Positions 48,401 through 58,800 of a DNA stretch of 64,000 bases are shown here, piece after piece. Source of the stretch: Anisus vortex (Eukaryota; Mollusca; Gastropoda; Planorbidae); assembly GCA_949126835.1 (NCBI GenBank), contig OX421507.1, positions 33,090,082-33,154,081 on the forward strand, in the 5' to 3' direction. The notes under the pieces were generated by a model that did not search any database, was not told the origin of the DNA, and saw only the letters and a program-made list of their open reading frames with translations. Each line of letters opens with the position of its first letter. Position 1 is the stretch's first letter. A program made the position numbers and the translations under genes.

Positions 48401-51400
48401 GCACAAATTAAGTCGCAATGCTATAATTATCATTACTTGGGTTTTCTGGGTTTATTAAAAGAGATATTGTTGGTTTTTCTAACGTTTTTTGCGGTATTAT
48501 GCGTGTTTGGCAATTAATCTTCTTTTCCTTTACTGTATTGCTAAGATTGTGAAAATGTCTAAACGTCCTGACTCAGAAAATTTAAATATGACTTGTTCAA
48601 ACTGTAAAAAAACTAATTCAGTGTTATTGGAAGGAATATTCAGAGGAGTTTATTCAGCAAATGTGAATTTAATGTTCTTTGCAGGCCTACTAGATCTAGA
48701 TCCATTGCGAATTGTCTGTAAAACGTAAGCCTACCTATATTTTAAATAGCTAATGTTGTTTTTATTGTTGTTGTTTTTTGTTATAAAATATTGTTAGATA
48801 AAGAGTGTTCCGCTTTTTTGTTGAAAAATCCTCTTTTTCATCAAGATTGTTCCTCTTTTTAGTCCTTAGGGGTAGGCATGTCTGGTAATGATTTCAAGAG
48901 TGCTGCGGGAAAAAAAAAGTGGCGTGTGCTGTTGTTTCTAATCTCGTTCTCTTCGCTACTGACAATAACTTGTCTTTTTTTGCATTTCACACATTTTTTT
49001 ACATGGATTTTGAGGGAAAAAAGTTTGAGTGTAAAACTTTGCTGAAACGTCCTGAAATTTGTCGATCGGCAGATTGTAGTTGTGGACTAGGCCATATGTC
49101 CTAAATAAAATGCATTATAAGCTACTAGTCTACACGCTTAGACCTATATTATAAGGCCTAGATAGGCTTTTACAAATTTACTTTTCTTTCCATGGTGTTA
49201 TTAGCAATCAATACAAAAAATGCCGCCTTAGGTTTATGCTACGATATGGCAAGTCAAAATCTGTCTAAAAGTTCAAAAGAAAAGGGTGTGGGGGTCTGAA
49301 AACCTAAAAAATGTGTCCATTTCATCTATAGAAAGATATGAAATTTAAAATGTAGGTCTAAGCCATGGCTAGTAATTTTACATCATAACAACCACCGATA
49401 TGGTGATAGTTGCAATTTAATGACAGAGTAGTATTTTTTTTTAACTTTTTCTAAGCTATCAAAATTGTAAGTAACAAAGTGCTCTACCCGAGTATATAAA
49501 GTAAATATTTTCTAATCGAGCATTGAAAATTGATTAGACTATAATAATACATTTTAAAAACAACTTTTGTTGATGTAGAGTGCTTTTAAACATTTTTTTT
49601 TCTCTACATAGGGCTAGACAAATTTGTCATTTAAATGCTAAATAATTTGTATTTTCAGATCTGCAGATGGTGAATATCTCATTGAGAGTTTTGTCCCGAC
49701 CAAATGCCATGGCGCTGCCCCAGATCTATAGGCAGCTTGGCACAGACTTTGATGAGAGAGTGTTGCCTTCTATTTGTAATGAAGTAAGATTATTTATTGT
49801 TGAACAAAAAGAGTTGAGTGACAAAACTATGACACAGCAGGGGCAGTATTTATTGTTGTTGTATGAGATATATTTGAGATATTGTGTACTTTATTGAAGC
49901 TAAACAGAAGTATTCCTATTAGGGGATTCTGCAGAAGTAGGGGCAGGTTAAGGATTACATAAATAGTATCATAGATTTTGTGACGACACTTTTTAATTTT
50001 TTAAAATCTCTTGCATGTTTTGAAGTTATTCAGAAATTCATATGCTGATTCTGCAATTTTTAGTATCAACTTTATCCATATTCTTATAATGTCTCATTAA
50101 TAATTGAATGATCTCCCTTCTCTTGGTCTGATTCTGTGTCTTTCTATTTACACCAATGACATTTGTAACCCGCCAGTTGATTTTATTCACTGAATCAAAT
50201 ATTCATATGTCATATTTACACCAATGACATTTGTAACCCGCCAGTTGATTTTATTCACTGAATCAAATATTCATATGTCATATTTACACCAATGACATTT
50301 GTAACCAGCCAGTTGATTTTATTCACTGAATCAAATATTCATATGTCATATTTACACCAATGACATTTGTAACCCGCCAGTTGATTTTATTCACTGAATC
50401 AAATATTCATATGTCACATTCTTTGTTGGCCTTGTGTCCAATAATTAAACTACCGTATATAACAAGACTGTCTCAGACTAATAGTGAATGAATGTCCAAA
50501 TAAATACAAGAAATGATTGTAGAAAGAAAACACCAGCTTGCTGGTCTTTCAATAAATATCCAAATTATAGATCAAACTTGGATTATAAATACCTGGGTAT
50601 AACTTTTAATAACAATCTGTCAACTTCCTAAGTTCACCAAAGACTTTTCTACCTAAATACAGAAATGTAGTTTGTGGCCCTCCCTATCACCGTACTATTA
50701 AAAGAACTCTAAACTTTCTAAATATTTCAAAGCTCACATCATGTTCCATTTTCTCTAGTTATTCCATAAGTCAATGTTTAGTTCTGTTTAGTGTGTGAAT
50801 TGCTTTTTTATGTTTTATAATTGCTTTAATAATGCAGAAGCATCCAATTTTTGTAATCTAGGCAAATTTCCATTCAATAAAACAATCTTATTAAAATGCA
50901 GTAATACTAGTAAGTGTACACATTTAGCTATGAAGCACTATAATCCTAATCCGTTCTCTTTTAATTATATTTTCAGGTGCTAAAAAGTGTTGTAGCTAAA
51001 TTTAATGCCTCTCAGCTAATCACCCAACGTCAGCAAGTCTCTTTGTTGATAAGAAGGGAACTAACCCAGAGGGCCAAAGATTTTCACATCATTCTGGATG
51101 ATGTTTCTATTACTGAGCTCAGCTTTGGGAAGGAGTACTCTCAGGCTGTTGAATCCAAACAGGTTTGAATTGTTGAAATATGTGATTTGAATCCAAACAG
51201 GTTTGAATTGTTGAAATATGTGATTTGAATCCAAACAGGTTTGAATTGTTGAAATATGTGATTTGAATCCAAACAGGTTTGAATTGTTGAAATATGTGAT
51301 TTGAATCCAAACAGGTTTGAATTGTTGAAATATGTGATTTGAATCCAAACAGGTTTGAATTGTTGAAATATGTGATTTGAATCCAAACTAGTTTGAATTG

Positions 51401-54400
51401 TTGAAATATGTGATTTGAATCCAAACAGGTTTGAATTGTTGAAATATGTGATTTGAATCCAAACTAGTTTGAATTGTTGAAATATGTGATTTGAATCCAA
51501 ACAGGTTTGAACTGTTGAAATATGTGATTTGAATCCAAACAGGTTTGAACTGTTGAAATATGTGATTTGAATCCAAACAGGTTTGAACTGTTGAAATATG
51601 TGATTTGAATCCAAACAGGTTTGAACTGTTGAAATATGTGATTTGAATCCAAACAGGTTTGAACTGTTGAAATATGTGATTTGAATCCAAACAGGTTTGA
51701 ACTGTTGAAATATGTGATTTGAATCCAAACAGGTTTGAATTGTTGAAATATGTGATTTGAATCCAAACAGGTTTGAATTGTTGAAATATGTGATTTGAAT
51801 CCAAACAGGTTTGAATTGTTGAAATATGTGATTTGAATCCAAACAGGTTTGAATTGTTGAAATATGTGATTTGAATCCAAACAGGTTTGAATTGTTGAAA
51901 TATGTGATTTGAATCCAAACTAGTTTGAATTGTTGAAATATGTGATTTGAATCCAAACAGGTTTGAATTGTTGAAATATGTGATTTGAATCCAAACAGGT
52001 TTGAACTGTTGAAATATGTGATTTGAATCCAAACAGGTTTGAACTGTTGAAATATGTGATTTGAATCCAAACAGGTTTGAATTGTTGAAATATGTGATTT
52101 GAATCCAAACAGGTTTGAACTGTTGAAATATGTGATTTGAATCCAAACAGGTTTGAACTGTTGAAATATGTGATTTGAATCCAAACAGGTTTGAATTGTT
52201 GAAATATGTGATTTGAATCCAAACAGGTTTGAACTGTTGAAATATGTGATTTGAATCCAAACAGGTTTGAACTGTTGAAATATGTGATTTGAATCCAAAC
52301 AGGTTTGAACTGTTGAAATATGTGATTTGAATCCAAACAGGTTTGAATTGTTGAAATATGTGATTTGAATCCAAACAGGTTTGAACTGTTGAAATATGTG
52401 ATTTGAATCCAAACAGGTTTGAACTGTTGAAATATGTGATTTGAATCCAAACAGGTTTGAACTGTTGAAATATGTGATTTGAATCCAAACAGGTTTGAAC
52501 TGTTGAAATATGTGATTTGAATCCAAACAGGTTTGAACTGTTGAAATATGTGATTTGAATCCAAACAGGTTTGAACTGTTGAAATATGTGATTTGAATCC
52601 AAACAGGTTTGAACTGTTGAAATATGTGATTTGCAAACATTTCACTTAATTGACATTAGCTTTATATTCATACAAGCTACATTGCCCGGCCTTGCCTGGG
52701 TGAAAAAAAAATAGGCCTGTATGAAGTGCAGATAAAAATTTTATAAACTACAATTAAAAGAAAGCTATAACTCTAATATTTAAATGATTTTTTTACTGAA
52801 GACTTTTAGGAAAGTAACTTAAAATAAATATTGTAATCGGGTAAAAAAAAAGCCAAGTATTTTTATTTAAGAAAAATCTAAATTGCCCGTACATTTAAAA
52901 TGTCTTTTGTTTTTAAAAGTGTGAAAAAAAAATTGTAGAAAAAAAAGGTATAGTCTAACTGGAGAATCGAACCCAGGTCGCCTGTATAGCAGTTTGCTAC
53001 GTTTACCACTGAGCTAGCGAAGACACATATCTGTAGTGAGACAGTATATAGGCCCAGGCCTAAATAGATCAGTGGCACAAACTCGCGTGATTTCAAATTG
53101 ACCAATGGGGATCCGTATGCGTACAAACACTCTCATTTTATGTATATATATTTCAATGTTATTGTCTAATCCTATGAACCCCTGTGTGTTGATGGGGGAA
53201 ATGAAGACAATGACATGAACTCAGTAATTGTAAATGTAACAATCAGTTTCTTTCTAGTTTTCCATCTTAGTATGGTACTCCTTTGTTGTTGCTTTTACTT
53301 ATGGGCTGATAAAGCATGATTTCTGCTTCATTGACCTTATTAAATTATTCCAGATTGCCCAACAAGATGCCCAAAGGGCTCAGTTTTTGGTGGAGAGAGC
53401 CATCCAGGAGAAGCAGCAAAAGGTTGTACAGGCAGAGGGAGAGGCTGAAGCTGCAAGATTGATTGGTGAAGCCATGAGCTTAAACCCTGGCTATCTGAAG
53501 CTGAGAAAAATCAGGGCAGCCCAAAACATATCTAGAACAGTAAGTCTATTGGCGTGAAACATATCACATGATTGGCCTTAAACATAGCTAGAACAGTAAG
53601 TCTAGCCTAAAACATAGGACATGATTGGCCTTAAACATAGCTAGAACAGTAAGTCTAGCCTAAAACATAGCACATGATTGGCCTTAAACATAGCTAGAAC
53701 AGTAAGTCTAGCCTAAAACATAGCTCATGATTGGCCTTAAACATAGCTAGAACAGTAAGTCTAGCCTGAAACATAGCACATGATTGGCCTTAAACATAGC
53801 TAGAATAGTAAGTCTAGCCTGAAACAAAGCACATGATTGGCCTTAAACATAGCTAGAACAGTAAGTCTAGCCTAAAACATAGCACATGATTGGCCTTAAA
53901 CATAGCTAGAACAGTAAGTCTAGCCTAAAACATAGCACATGATTGGCCTTAAACATAGCTAGAACAGTAAGTCTAGCCTAAAACATAGCTCATGATTGGC
54001 CTTAAACATAGCTAGAACAGTAAGTCTAGCCTGAAACATAGCACATGATTGGCCTTAAACATAGCTAGAACAGTAAGTCTAGCCTAAAACATAGCACATG
54101 ATTGGCCTTAAACATAGCTAGAACAGTAAGTCTAACCAAAAACATAGCACATGATTGGCCTTAAACATAGCTAGAACTGTAAGTCTAGCCTGAAATATAG
54201 CACATGATTGGCCTTAAACATAGCTAGAACAGTAAGTCTAGCCTGAATATAGCACATGATTGGCCTTAAACATATCTAGAACAGTAAGTTTAGCCTGAAA
54301 TATAGCACATGATTGGCCTTAAACATATCTAGAACAGTAAGTCTAGCCTGAAATATAGCACATGATTGGCCTTAAACATATCTAGAACAGTAAGTCTAGC

Positions 54401-54891
54401 CTGAAATATAGCACATGATTGGCCTTAAACATATCCAGAACAGTAAGTCTAGCCTGAAATATAGCACATGATTGGCCTTAAACATATCTAGAACAGTAAG
54501 TCTAGCCTGAAATATAGCACATGATTGGCCTTAAACATATCTAGAACAGTAAGAGCTTAATACAGAACAGTATTCCACTAGAAACCTAAGCTAGAACAGT
54601 ATCAGCCCTAACTCAACTAGAACTTCAAGTATTTTAACACTGGTATGTTGTTTATTATAGTGTGTATTCTGGTAATAAATAACACCACAGAAAGGTTTGT
54701 TTACATTTTCATAAACCTTTGCTGGTTTATCATTCCATCATCATCTCCCTTCACAAATTATTTTTTTTTTACACCAGATTGCCCAATCACAGAACAAGGT
54801 GTACCTCAATACATCCTCCCTTATGATGAACATTGGTGAGGAAGGCTTTGACCAAGCTGCAGATGCCCTTGTGTCCAAGAGAAAGAAATAG
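42476..54891 (+). CDS. PHB2: Prohibitin-2 (7 exons)
   Basis: Exons 42476-42605, 46122-46203, 46680-46759, 49659-49783, 50977-51162, 53354-53539 and 54778-54891 join in phase to 300 aa; human PHB2 has 299. Residues ~22-41 ([20 protein letters not shown]) form the N-terminal membrane anchor. The PHB/SPFH domain follows ([48 protein letters not shown]), then the coiled coil with [11 protein letters not shown] and [12 protein letters not shown]. With PHB1 it builds the ring complex of the inner mitochondrial membrane that regulates m-AAA protease, cristae and mitophagy. The start at 42476 gives the conserved N-terminus; ATG at 42471 is in another frame. AATAAA lies at 54957. Two donor-copying minisatellites follow exons 5 and 6. 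Confidence 0.97.
42750..42900. repeat. Short copy of a dispersed repeat end
   Basis: TATACTCGCATATAGATCGC followed by ACCGGTCGATAGGTCACACC resembles the starts of the repeats at 38100 and 47670. Confidence 0.4.
43068..43312. repeat. Foldback (long inverted repeat) element
   Basis: The left arm 43068-43139 and right arm 43235-43312 are imperfect inverse complements. Both contain ATTGATAAGTGT, CTTAGGAAG and ACTGAAAATTT in mirrored order, with about 95 bp between. It lies in PHB2 intron 1. Confidence 0.75.
43360..43720. repeat. Dispersed repeat, copy 1 of 2
   Basis: Shares ordered blocks with 44140-44520: CTTACC-TATTTCAT, ACTACAAA-C--TCC-TATCCTAT, AACTAACCGATACT and TTTGA-ATTATG. The family is unknown. 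Confidence 0.6.
44140..44520. repeat. Dispersed repeat, copy 2 of 2
   Basis: Diverged second copy of 43360-43720 in the same orientation, within PHB2 intron 1. Confidence 0.6.
44619..44894 (+). mobile_element. tRNA-derived SINE
   Basis: The head has TAGCCGAGCGG and the body has GTCCCTGAGTCGACCCAGCT and TTAGTTGGGGTAAAGTAAAG. Flanks CTCCCAAAGAAT and CTTCCAAAGTAT look like a 12-bp duplication with two mismatches. Confidence 0.82.
45120..45215 (+). mobile_element. LINE family B 3' tail fragment
   Basis: TTATGGACTTTTTCCTC and GTCTCTACAGTAAAATGAAG match the terminal part of the family B copies at 11205 and 45655. Confidence 0.5.
45655..46020 (-). mobile_element. LINE 3' end with RT C-terminal frame (family B)
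   Basis: On the minus strand a 79-residue frame ends with [13 protein letters not shown] and [11 protein letters not shown], the usual C-terminal end of CR1/Jockey-type ORF2. It is followed by a 3' UTR shared with 11205-11400. The copy is severely 5'-truncated and lies in PHB2 intron 1. Confidence 0.78.
46261..46533 (+). mobile_element. tRNA-derived SINE in PHB2 intron 2
   Basis: 273 bp with a tRNA-like head (AGAGCGGCAGTGCGTTAGAC) and the common body. It is flanked by ATGAAATATGGTAG (46247-46260) and ATGAAATACGGTAG (46534-46547), one mismatch. It lies in the sense orientation of PHB2, 57 bp after the exon 2 donor. Confidence 0.9.
47670..48230. mobile_element. Interspersed repeat related to 38100-38740, split by a transposon
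   Basis: Shares ordered blocks with 38100-38740. The hAT-like element 48235-48884 interrupts it or its flank; sequence resumes at 48891. Confidence 0.55.
48235..48884. mobile_element. Non-autonomous DNA transposon, hAT-like
   Basis: The ends are CAGCCATGCCTACC and, inverted, CAGACATGCCTACC. GTAATG occurs directly on both sides (48229-48234 and 48885-48890). TTCCGC/TTCCTC motifs recur near both ends. The 6-bp duplication is shorter than the usual hAT 8 bp, so the superfamily is uncertain. A 79-residue frame inside shows no transposase motif. Confidence 0.68.
49195..49435 (+). mobile_element. Internally deleted LINE family A fragment
   Basis: The start TAGCAATCAATAC matches 40257, and the end ACCACCGATATGGTGATAGT with TGCAATTTAATGACAG matches the LINE tail interrupted by the SINE at 40648. 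The middle is missing. Confidence 0.6.
50147..50420. repeat. 68-bp tandem repeat, 4 copies
   Basis: Nearly identical units containing ACACCAATGACATTTGTAAC and CACTGAATCAAATATTCATA in PHB2 intron 4. No copy of an exon boundary. Confidence 0.93.
51151..52634 (+). repeat. 38-bp array copying the PHB2 exon 5 donor, about 39 copies
   Basis: The unit begins with the last 12 coding bases of exon 5 and its donor, GAATCCAAACAG|GTTTGA, followed by ~20 intron bases. The first unit is the real exon end (51162). Units vary at one site (GAATTG versus GAACTG). Three copies read AAACTAGTTTGA, losing the G before the donor. Confidence 0.96.
52660..53032 (-). mobile_element. Possible tRNA-derived SINE, minus strand
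   Basis: The inverse complement of 52965-53032 has TAGCTCAGTGGTA and GGGTTCGATTCTC, like tRNA A and B boxes. The D and anticodon stems do not fold properly, so it is not a tRNA gene. On the same strand ACCCAGGCAAGGCCGGGCAA follows toward 52685 and may be the SINE 3' part. Confidence 0.5.
53523..54553 (+). repeat. 53-bp array copying the PHB2 exon 6 donor, about 19 copies
   Basis: Each unit holds the end of exon 6 and its donor (exon sequence CATATCTAGAACA|GTAAGT, exon end 53539) plus CACATGATTGGCC. Units nearest the exon carry CATAGCTAGAACA. Those at the far end keep the exon-identical CATATCTAGAACA. Confidence 0.95.
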
Positions 54892-54956
54892 TTCAGTTGC
54901 TTGCTATTTTATATTTAGTCTTAATGTGCTTCATTTTTATTAGAAAAAGTTGAATG

Positions 54957-54962
54957 AATAAA
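54957..54962 (+). promoter_or_regulatory. Candidate PHB2 poly(A) signal
   Basis: AATAAA 66 bases after the PHB2 stop; a second AATAAA follows near 54975. Confidence 0.6.
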
Positions 54963-55730
54963 AGAAAAGTTCATGAATAAAACAAAACTCAAATTTGAAC
55001 ATTTTTATTATTTCTTTCAAAACACATTAGTTGATGACTTGTTTTTTTGGTATAAACAGTATCACAGAATTGAGCTAATAATGCCTATTTTTCTGTTCTA
55101 TAAAAGTATAAAGCACATATGCCTACTTTTCAATAGAAAACAAAAGCAGGTTAACTAATTAAGTTCTGTCTTGGGTGAGAGTGTATACTTGTTTGATAAA
55201 GCCTCTAGCTTTGCCAAAAATGACATGGCGGAGAATTAGTATAGAATTAGTATTGCCGTTTGGGAGGTATGTGGTTGGGGGATATCCTAGTTGAGCATTG
55301 TGCTGGTCACACAACACCCTTGTATGCCATGGCCACAGAATGATTAACTGATTCACTAACCCTCATGGAATAGCCATATGGGGATGCTTAATGAGATGAG
55401 AAAAAGAGCACCTGAAAGGCATTTCTAAGATCTGTAAAATGACAAGTGTCCCTTGTGCATTTGTGACACAATTACAAATGACATATTTGTATAGTGCTAT
55501 TCATAACAAAGTCTTTAAATGTGCTTTACATTTACCATATGTTATTAAAAGAAATCCAAAAAGGGTTATCAGTAAAAAAAATCTATAGGGTACTATTAGC
55601 ACACAAATTTTATAAGACATGTTTCAAATGCACACAATTAGTTGGTAAAATAAAAATGTTTAAGTTTTACATTGCAGAGAAAAAAATTATGGCACAAAAT
55701 AAATTGTATACAAATATTTGTTTAAGCATT
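54963..55730. other. Convergent gap between PHB2 and AGXT
   Basis: No gene. A SINE body fragment lies at about 55285-55390 (GCATTGTGCTGGTCACACAA, GTATGCCATGGCCACAGAA). Confidence 0.5.
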
Positions 55731-55733
55731 AAA

Positions 55734-55739
55734 TTTATT
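55734..55739 (-). promoter_or_regulatory. Candidate AGXT poly(A) signal
   Basis: AATAAA on the minus strand, about 142 bases past the AGXT stop codon. Confidence 0.45.
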
Positions 55740-55766
55740 TCACTGAAAACCAAAAATGTAATTTTG

Positions 55767-55851
55767 ATTGTAGCTGTAGTTTAATTGTAGCTGTAGTTTG
55801 ATTGTAGCTGTAGTTTGATTGTAGCTGTAGTTTGATTGTAGCTGTAGTTTA
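55767..55851. repeat. 17-bp repeat in the AGXT 3' UTR, 5 copies
   Basis: ATTGTAGCTGTAGTTTG repeated between the AGXT stop and its candidate poly(A) signal, so the mature mRNA would contain it. Confidence 0.9.
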
Positions 55852-55880
55852 AAAATGAGCAATTGAAACTTGACCTGAAG

Positions 55881-58800
55881 TCAAATTATATTTTTTTTTA
55901 CATTTTCCAAAGCCTCCTGTAGTACTCGAAGCACCAGTCGAACATTTTCTGGCGTGCAGTTATAGCCCATGATTCCAATACGCCAGGTTTTTCCTGCTAA
56001 ATCTCCCAAGCCACCAGCTATTTCAACACGATAACTGAAATGCATTGAAAATGAAATCTCAATTAATGAGAGAAATTAACTGCCTTAATGTTACTATATT
56101 ACTAGTGTGCGAGATATAAAAAAATCACTTTCTAAGCAGCTGTTGATATTTCCTTTATACATGATCTTGTCATTTAGTGAAAACTAAACAAATTATTTCA
56201 AGCCAGCAAGTCCTAATAAACAATTTTTGTGTCTGATAAATTGGATGAATAACTTTAAATGTTGTTCCATAGAGCCATAACATACAAGTATTTATAAGAA
56301 CATAGGCTTACAGATGAACATTGAAAACTATTATAATAAACAGATTATCTATTATGTTACACATGACTGTGGTTTCTTTGTCTACGTTTTTGTATTTTGA
56401 CAAGGGTTTTCAAATTTTTTTTTCCAAGTTAGAAATGGTCACATACTTAACTGACACTTAAAACACTGGATTATAATTAATCCTCCTCTTGTTTTGTGCA
56501 CATATGAATCTACTTTTAGATAGTAAATAGTAATAATCTAGAATTTGATACAATAAAAAATAAAAAAGCTGTTCTTCTTAATTAAGTTAATGAATCCTCC
56601 CTCCCTCCTCCTCTTCCCAGGTCATCTTCTCCCAGTGTTTAATTGAAGCTGAAGTCAAGAGTTCAAAGGTCATTTACAATATAATGAAGAGTAAAAGATA
56701 ATTACTTTTTCATTGCATAATCCGTAACATCTTTCCAATTTATGCCAGGTGGTACTTTAATTGTTGTGACACAAGGATTTCTGATGTCCTGGATTATTTA
56801 AAAGAAATACTAATTACACATTTTTATTTTTTACATTTATATCTTATTGATTGTCAATTAAAACTTGAATGAAATGACTAGCAAAAGCTTAAATAGTGGA
56901 GGGCGTGGAGTTTACAGAATAAAATTATTTATTTTGCTGGTTGAGAAGATACCAGAGCTAGGAATATAACTTGAATGAGTTATTTCCCTTGGTAAAATAG
57001 AAAATGATATTGTATTGGATAGGGTGATGATCAAGGTGCATGGGATGAACGTGAGAAATGTGTTTAAAGTTAAAGTGTGTTATGCTTTAGAGAAAATATA
57101 GAGAATAAATGAATGTACAAGTATAAAGTACAGAAAGAGGTCCTGGTTTTGTGATCAAAGAAACAAAGAGGATTGAATAAAGTTAGTTGAATACATTTGA
57201 GTAAAAACAAGAATACTATTGAAACTAGAGATAATATATGTTATTTTAAATTTGCACTTGGAAGTTGATAAAATAATGTTTTATCAGGTGATATTTAGCG
57301 GTGTTTTATTTATTTATAAGTTCATTAGTTGTTAGCTCAGGAAAGCTTTATGTTTGCTACGTTCTATGTTTGCTAATATGTAAGTTAGTACCGGTACATG
57401 CCTTATTTTTCACCAGGAGTTCCAGACCCAATTTCTCTAAGCCTTCATACAGCAGCTCTGAGCAAACTTTATGATCTTTCCATGACTTTTCTAAACCCTG
57501 TTTGTAGTAGAAGGCAAAACAGAAAAAAACAAATTTTAGAAATATAGGACTGGTATAAGACATTTAATTTTATGTATGACATTATTGCCTGTTTCAAAGG
57601 CCACATACAAGAGCTTTCAGGCTTCTTGACCTTTGACTAGCTTCTCTAGCTGTCTCCAAGAACACAAGGTGTTCCCATCTCCCGGTCATATTTGGTCTTT
57701 ATGTTTTACTATAGCATTGTGGATACTAGCCGCCTTGTGGATACTAGCCGCCTTGTGGATACTAGCCGCCTTGTGGATACTAACCGCCTTGTGGATACTA
57801 GCCGCCTTGTGGATACTAGCCGCCTTGTGGATACTAGCCGCCTTGTGGATACTAGCCGCCTTGTGGATACTAGCCGCCTTGTGGATACTAGCCGCCTTGT
57901 GGATACTAGCCGCCTTGTGGATACTAGCCGCCTTGTGGATACTAGCCGCCTTGTGGATACTAGCCGCCTTGTGGATACTAGCCGCCTTGTGGATACTAGC
58001 TGCATTGTGGTTACTAGCTGCATTGTGGATACTAGCTGCCTTGTGGATACTAGCTGCATTGTGGATACTAGCTGCATTGTGGATACTAGCTGCCTTGTGG
58101 CTACATGTGGGTTCTCTGAGGGACTGACTTATCCATCTACATTTTCTAAGCAAATAACAGTTTTAATTTGTTCCTGTGCTTTGTACAGCCCTTTGGTTGG
58201 GCCAGCATAGCTGAGTAATCCTTTGAAGGTTTGAATTAATAAATGCCTCATGTCTGGTTGTTCAATGAAATAGTCTTAACTACCATCACAGAACCCTATT
58301 TTAGTGACACTGTCTAACTTTAAACAGGTTTAGTATTATTAAAATAGATCTTATAAAATTTCAAACTTTTTTTTTACAAATAGATACAAAACAAAAGATA
58401 TTAGCATTTATCCTAGCTGTGAAACAAAAGTATAGATCTAGGGAACAATGGCACAATGCCATTTGGTCTGATAAAACAGCATTTGGATTTTAAAAGATAG
58501 TTTTCTAATTTGACTCAACTCTATTGATCATCAGTTTATGAAAGTGGTTGCCCAATGTTAAGCACACAGTCACTTTATATGATGTGGCCTCCTAAAACTG
58601 GTAGATTCTTTTTCTGCATACCAAAATGTATGTAAAAAAAAAGCTTAATTTAATAACTCTTATTTTAAATAATCAAATGTAGTACAGTAAAGATCTTGGC
58701 AGCTAAGGATTTGAATAGATTTTGCAGATTGTGCAGTGAAGATTCAGAAGACTAACAAACTATGATAAAGGTCAACTCATGAGTTTTGTAGGAACATGTC

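Noticed and set aside
51061..52645. Frames of up to 499 codons antisense to PHB2
   Set aside because: Created by the 38-bp donor array; open in all antisense frames and antisense to verified coding sequence at one end.
52965..53032. tRNA gene on the minus strand
   Set aside because: A and B box-like strings are present, but the D-arm and anticodon arm do not pair and the T-arm needs an extra base; more likely a SINE head.
57633..58210. Frames on both strands through an 18-bp array
   Set aside because: Periodicity artefact; no homology and inside an AGXT intron.
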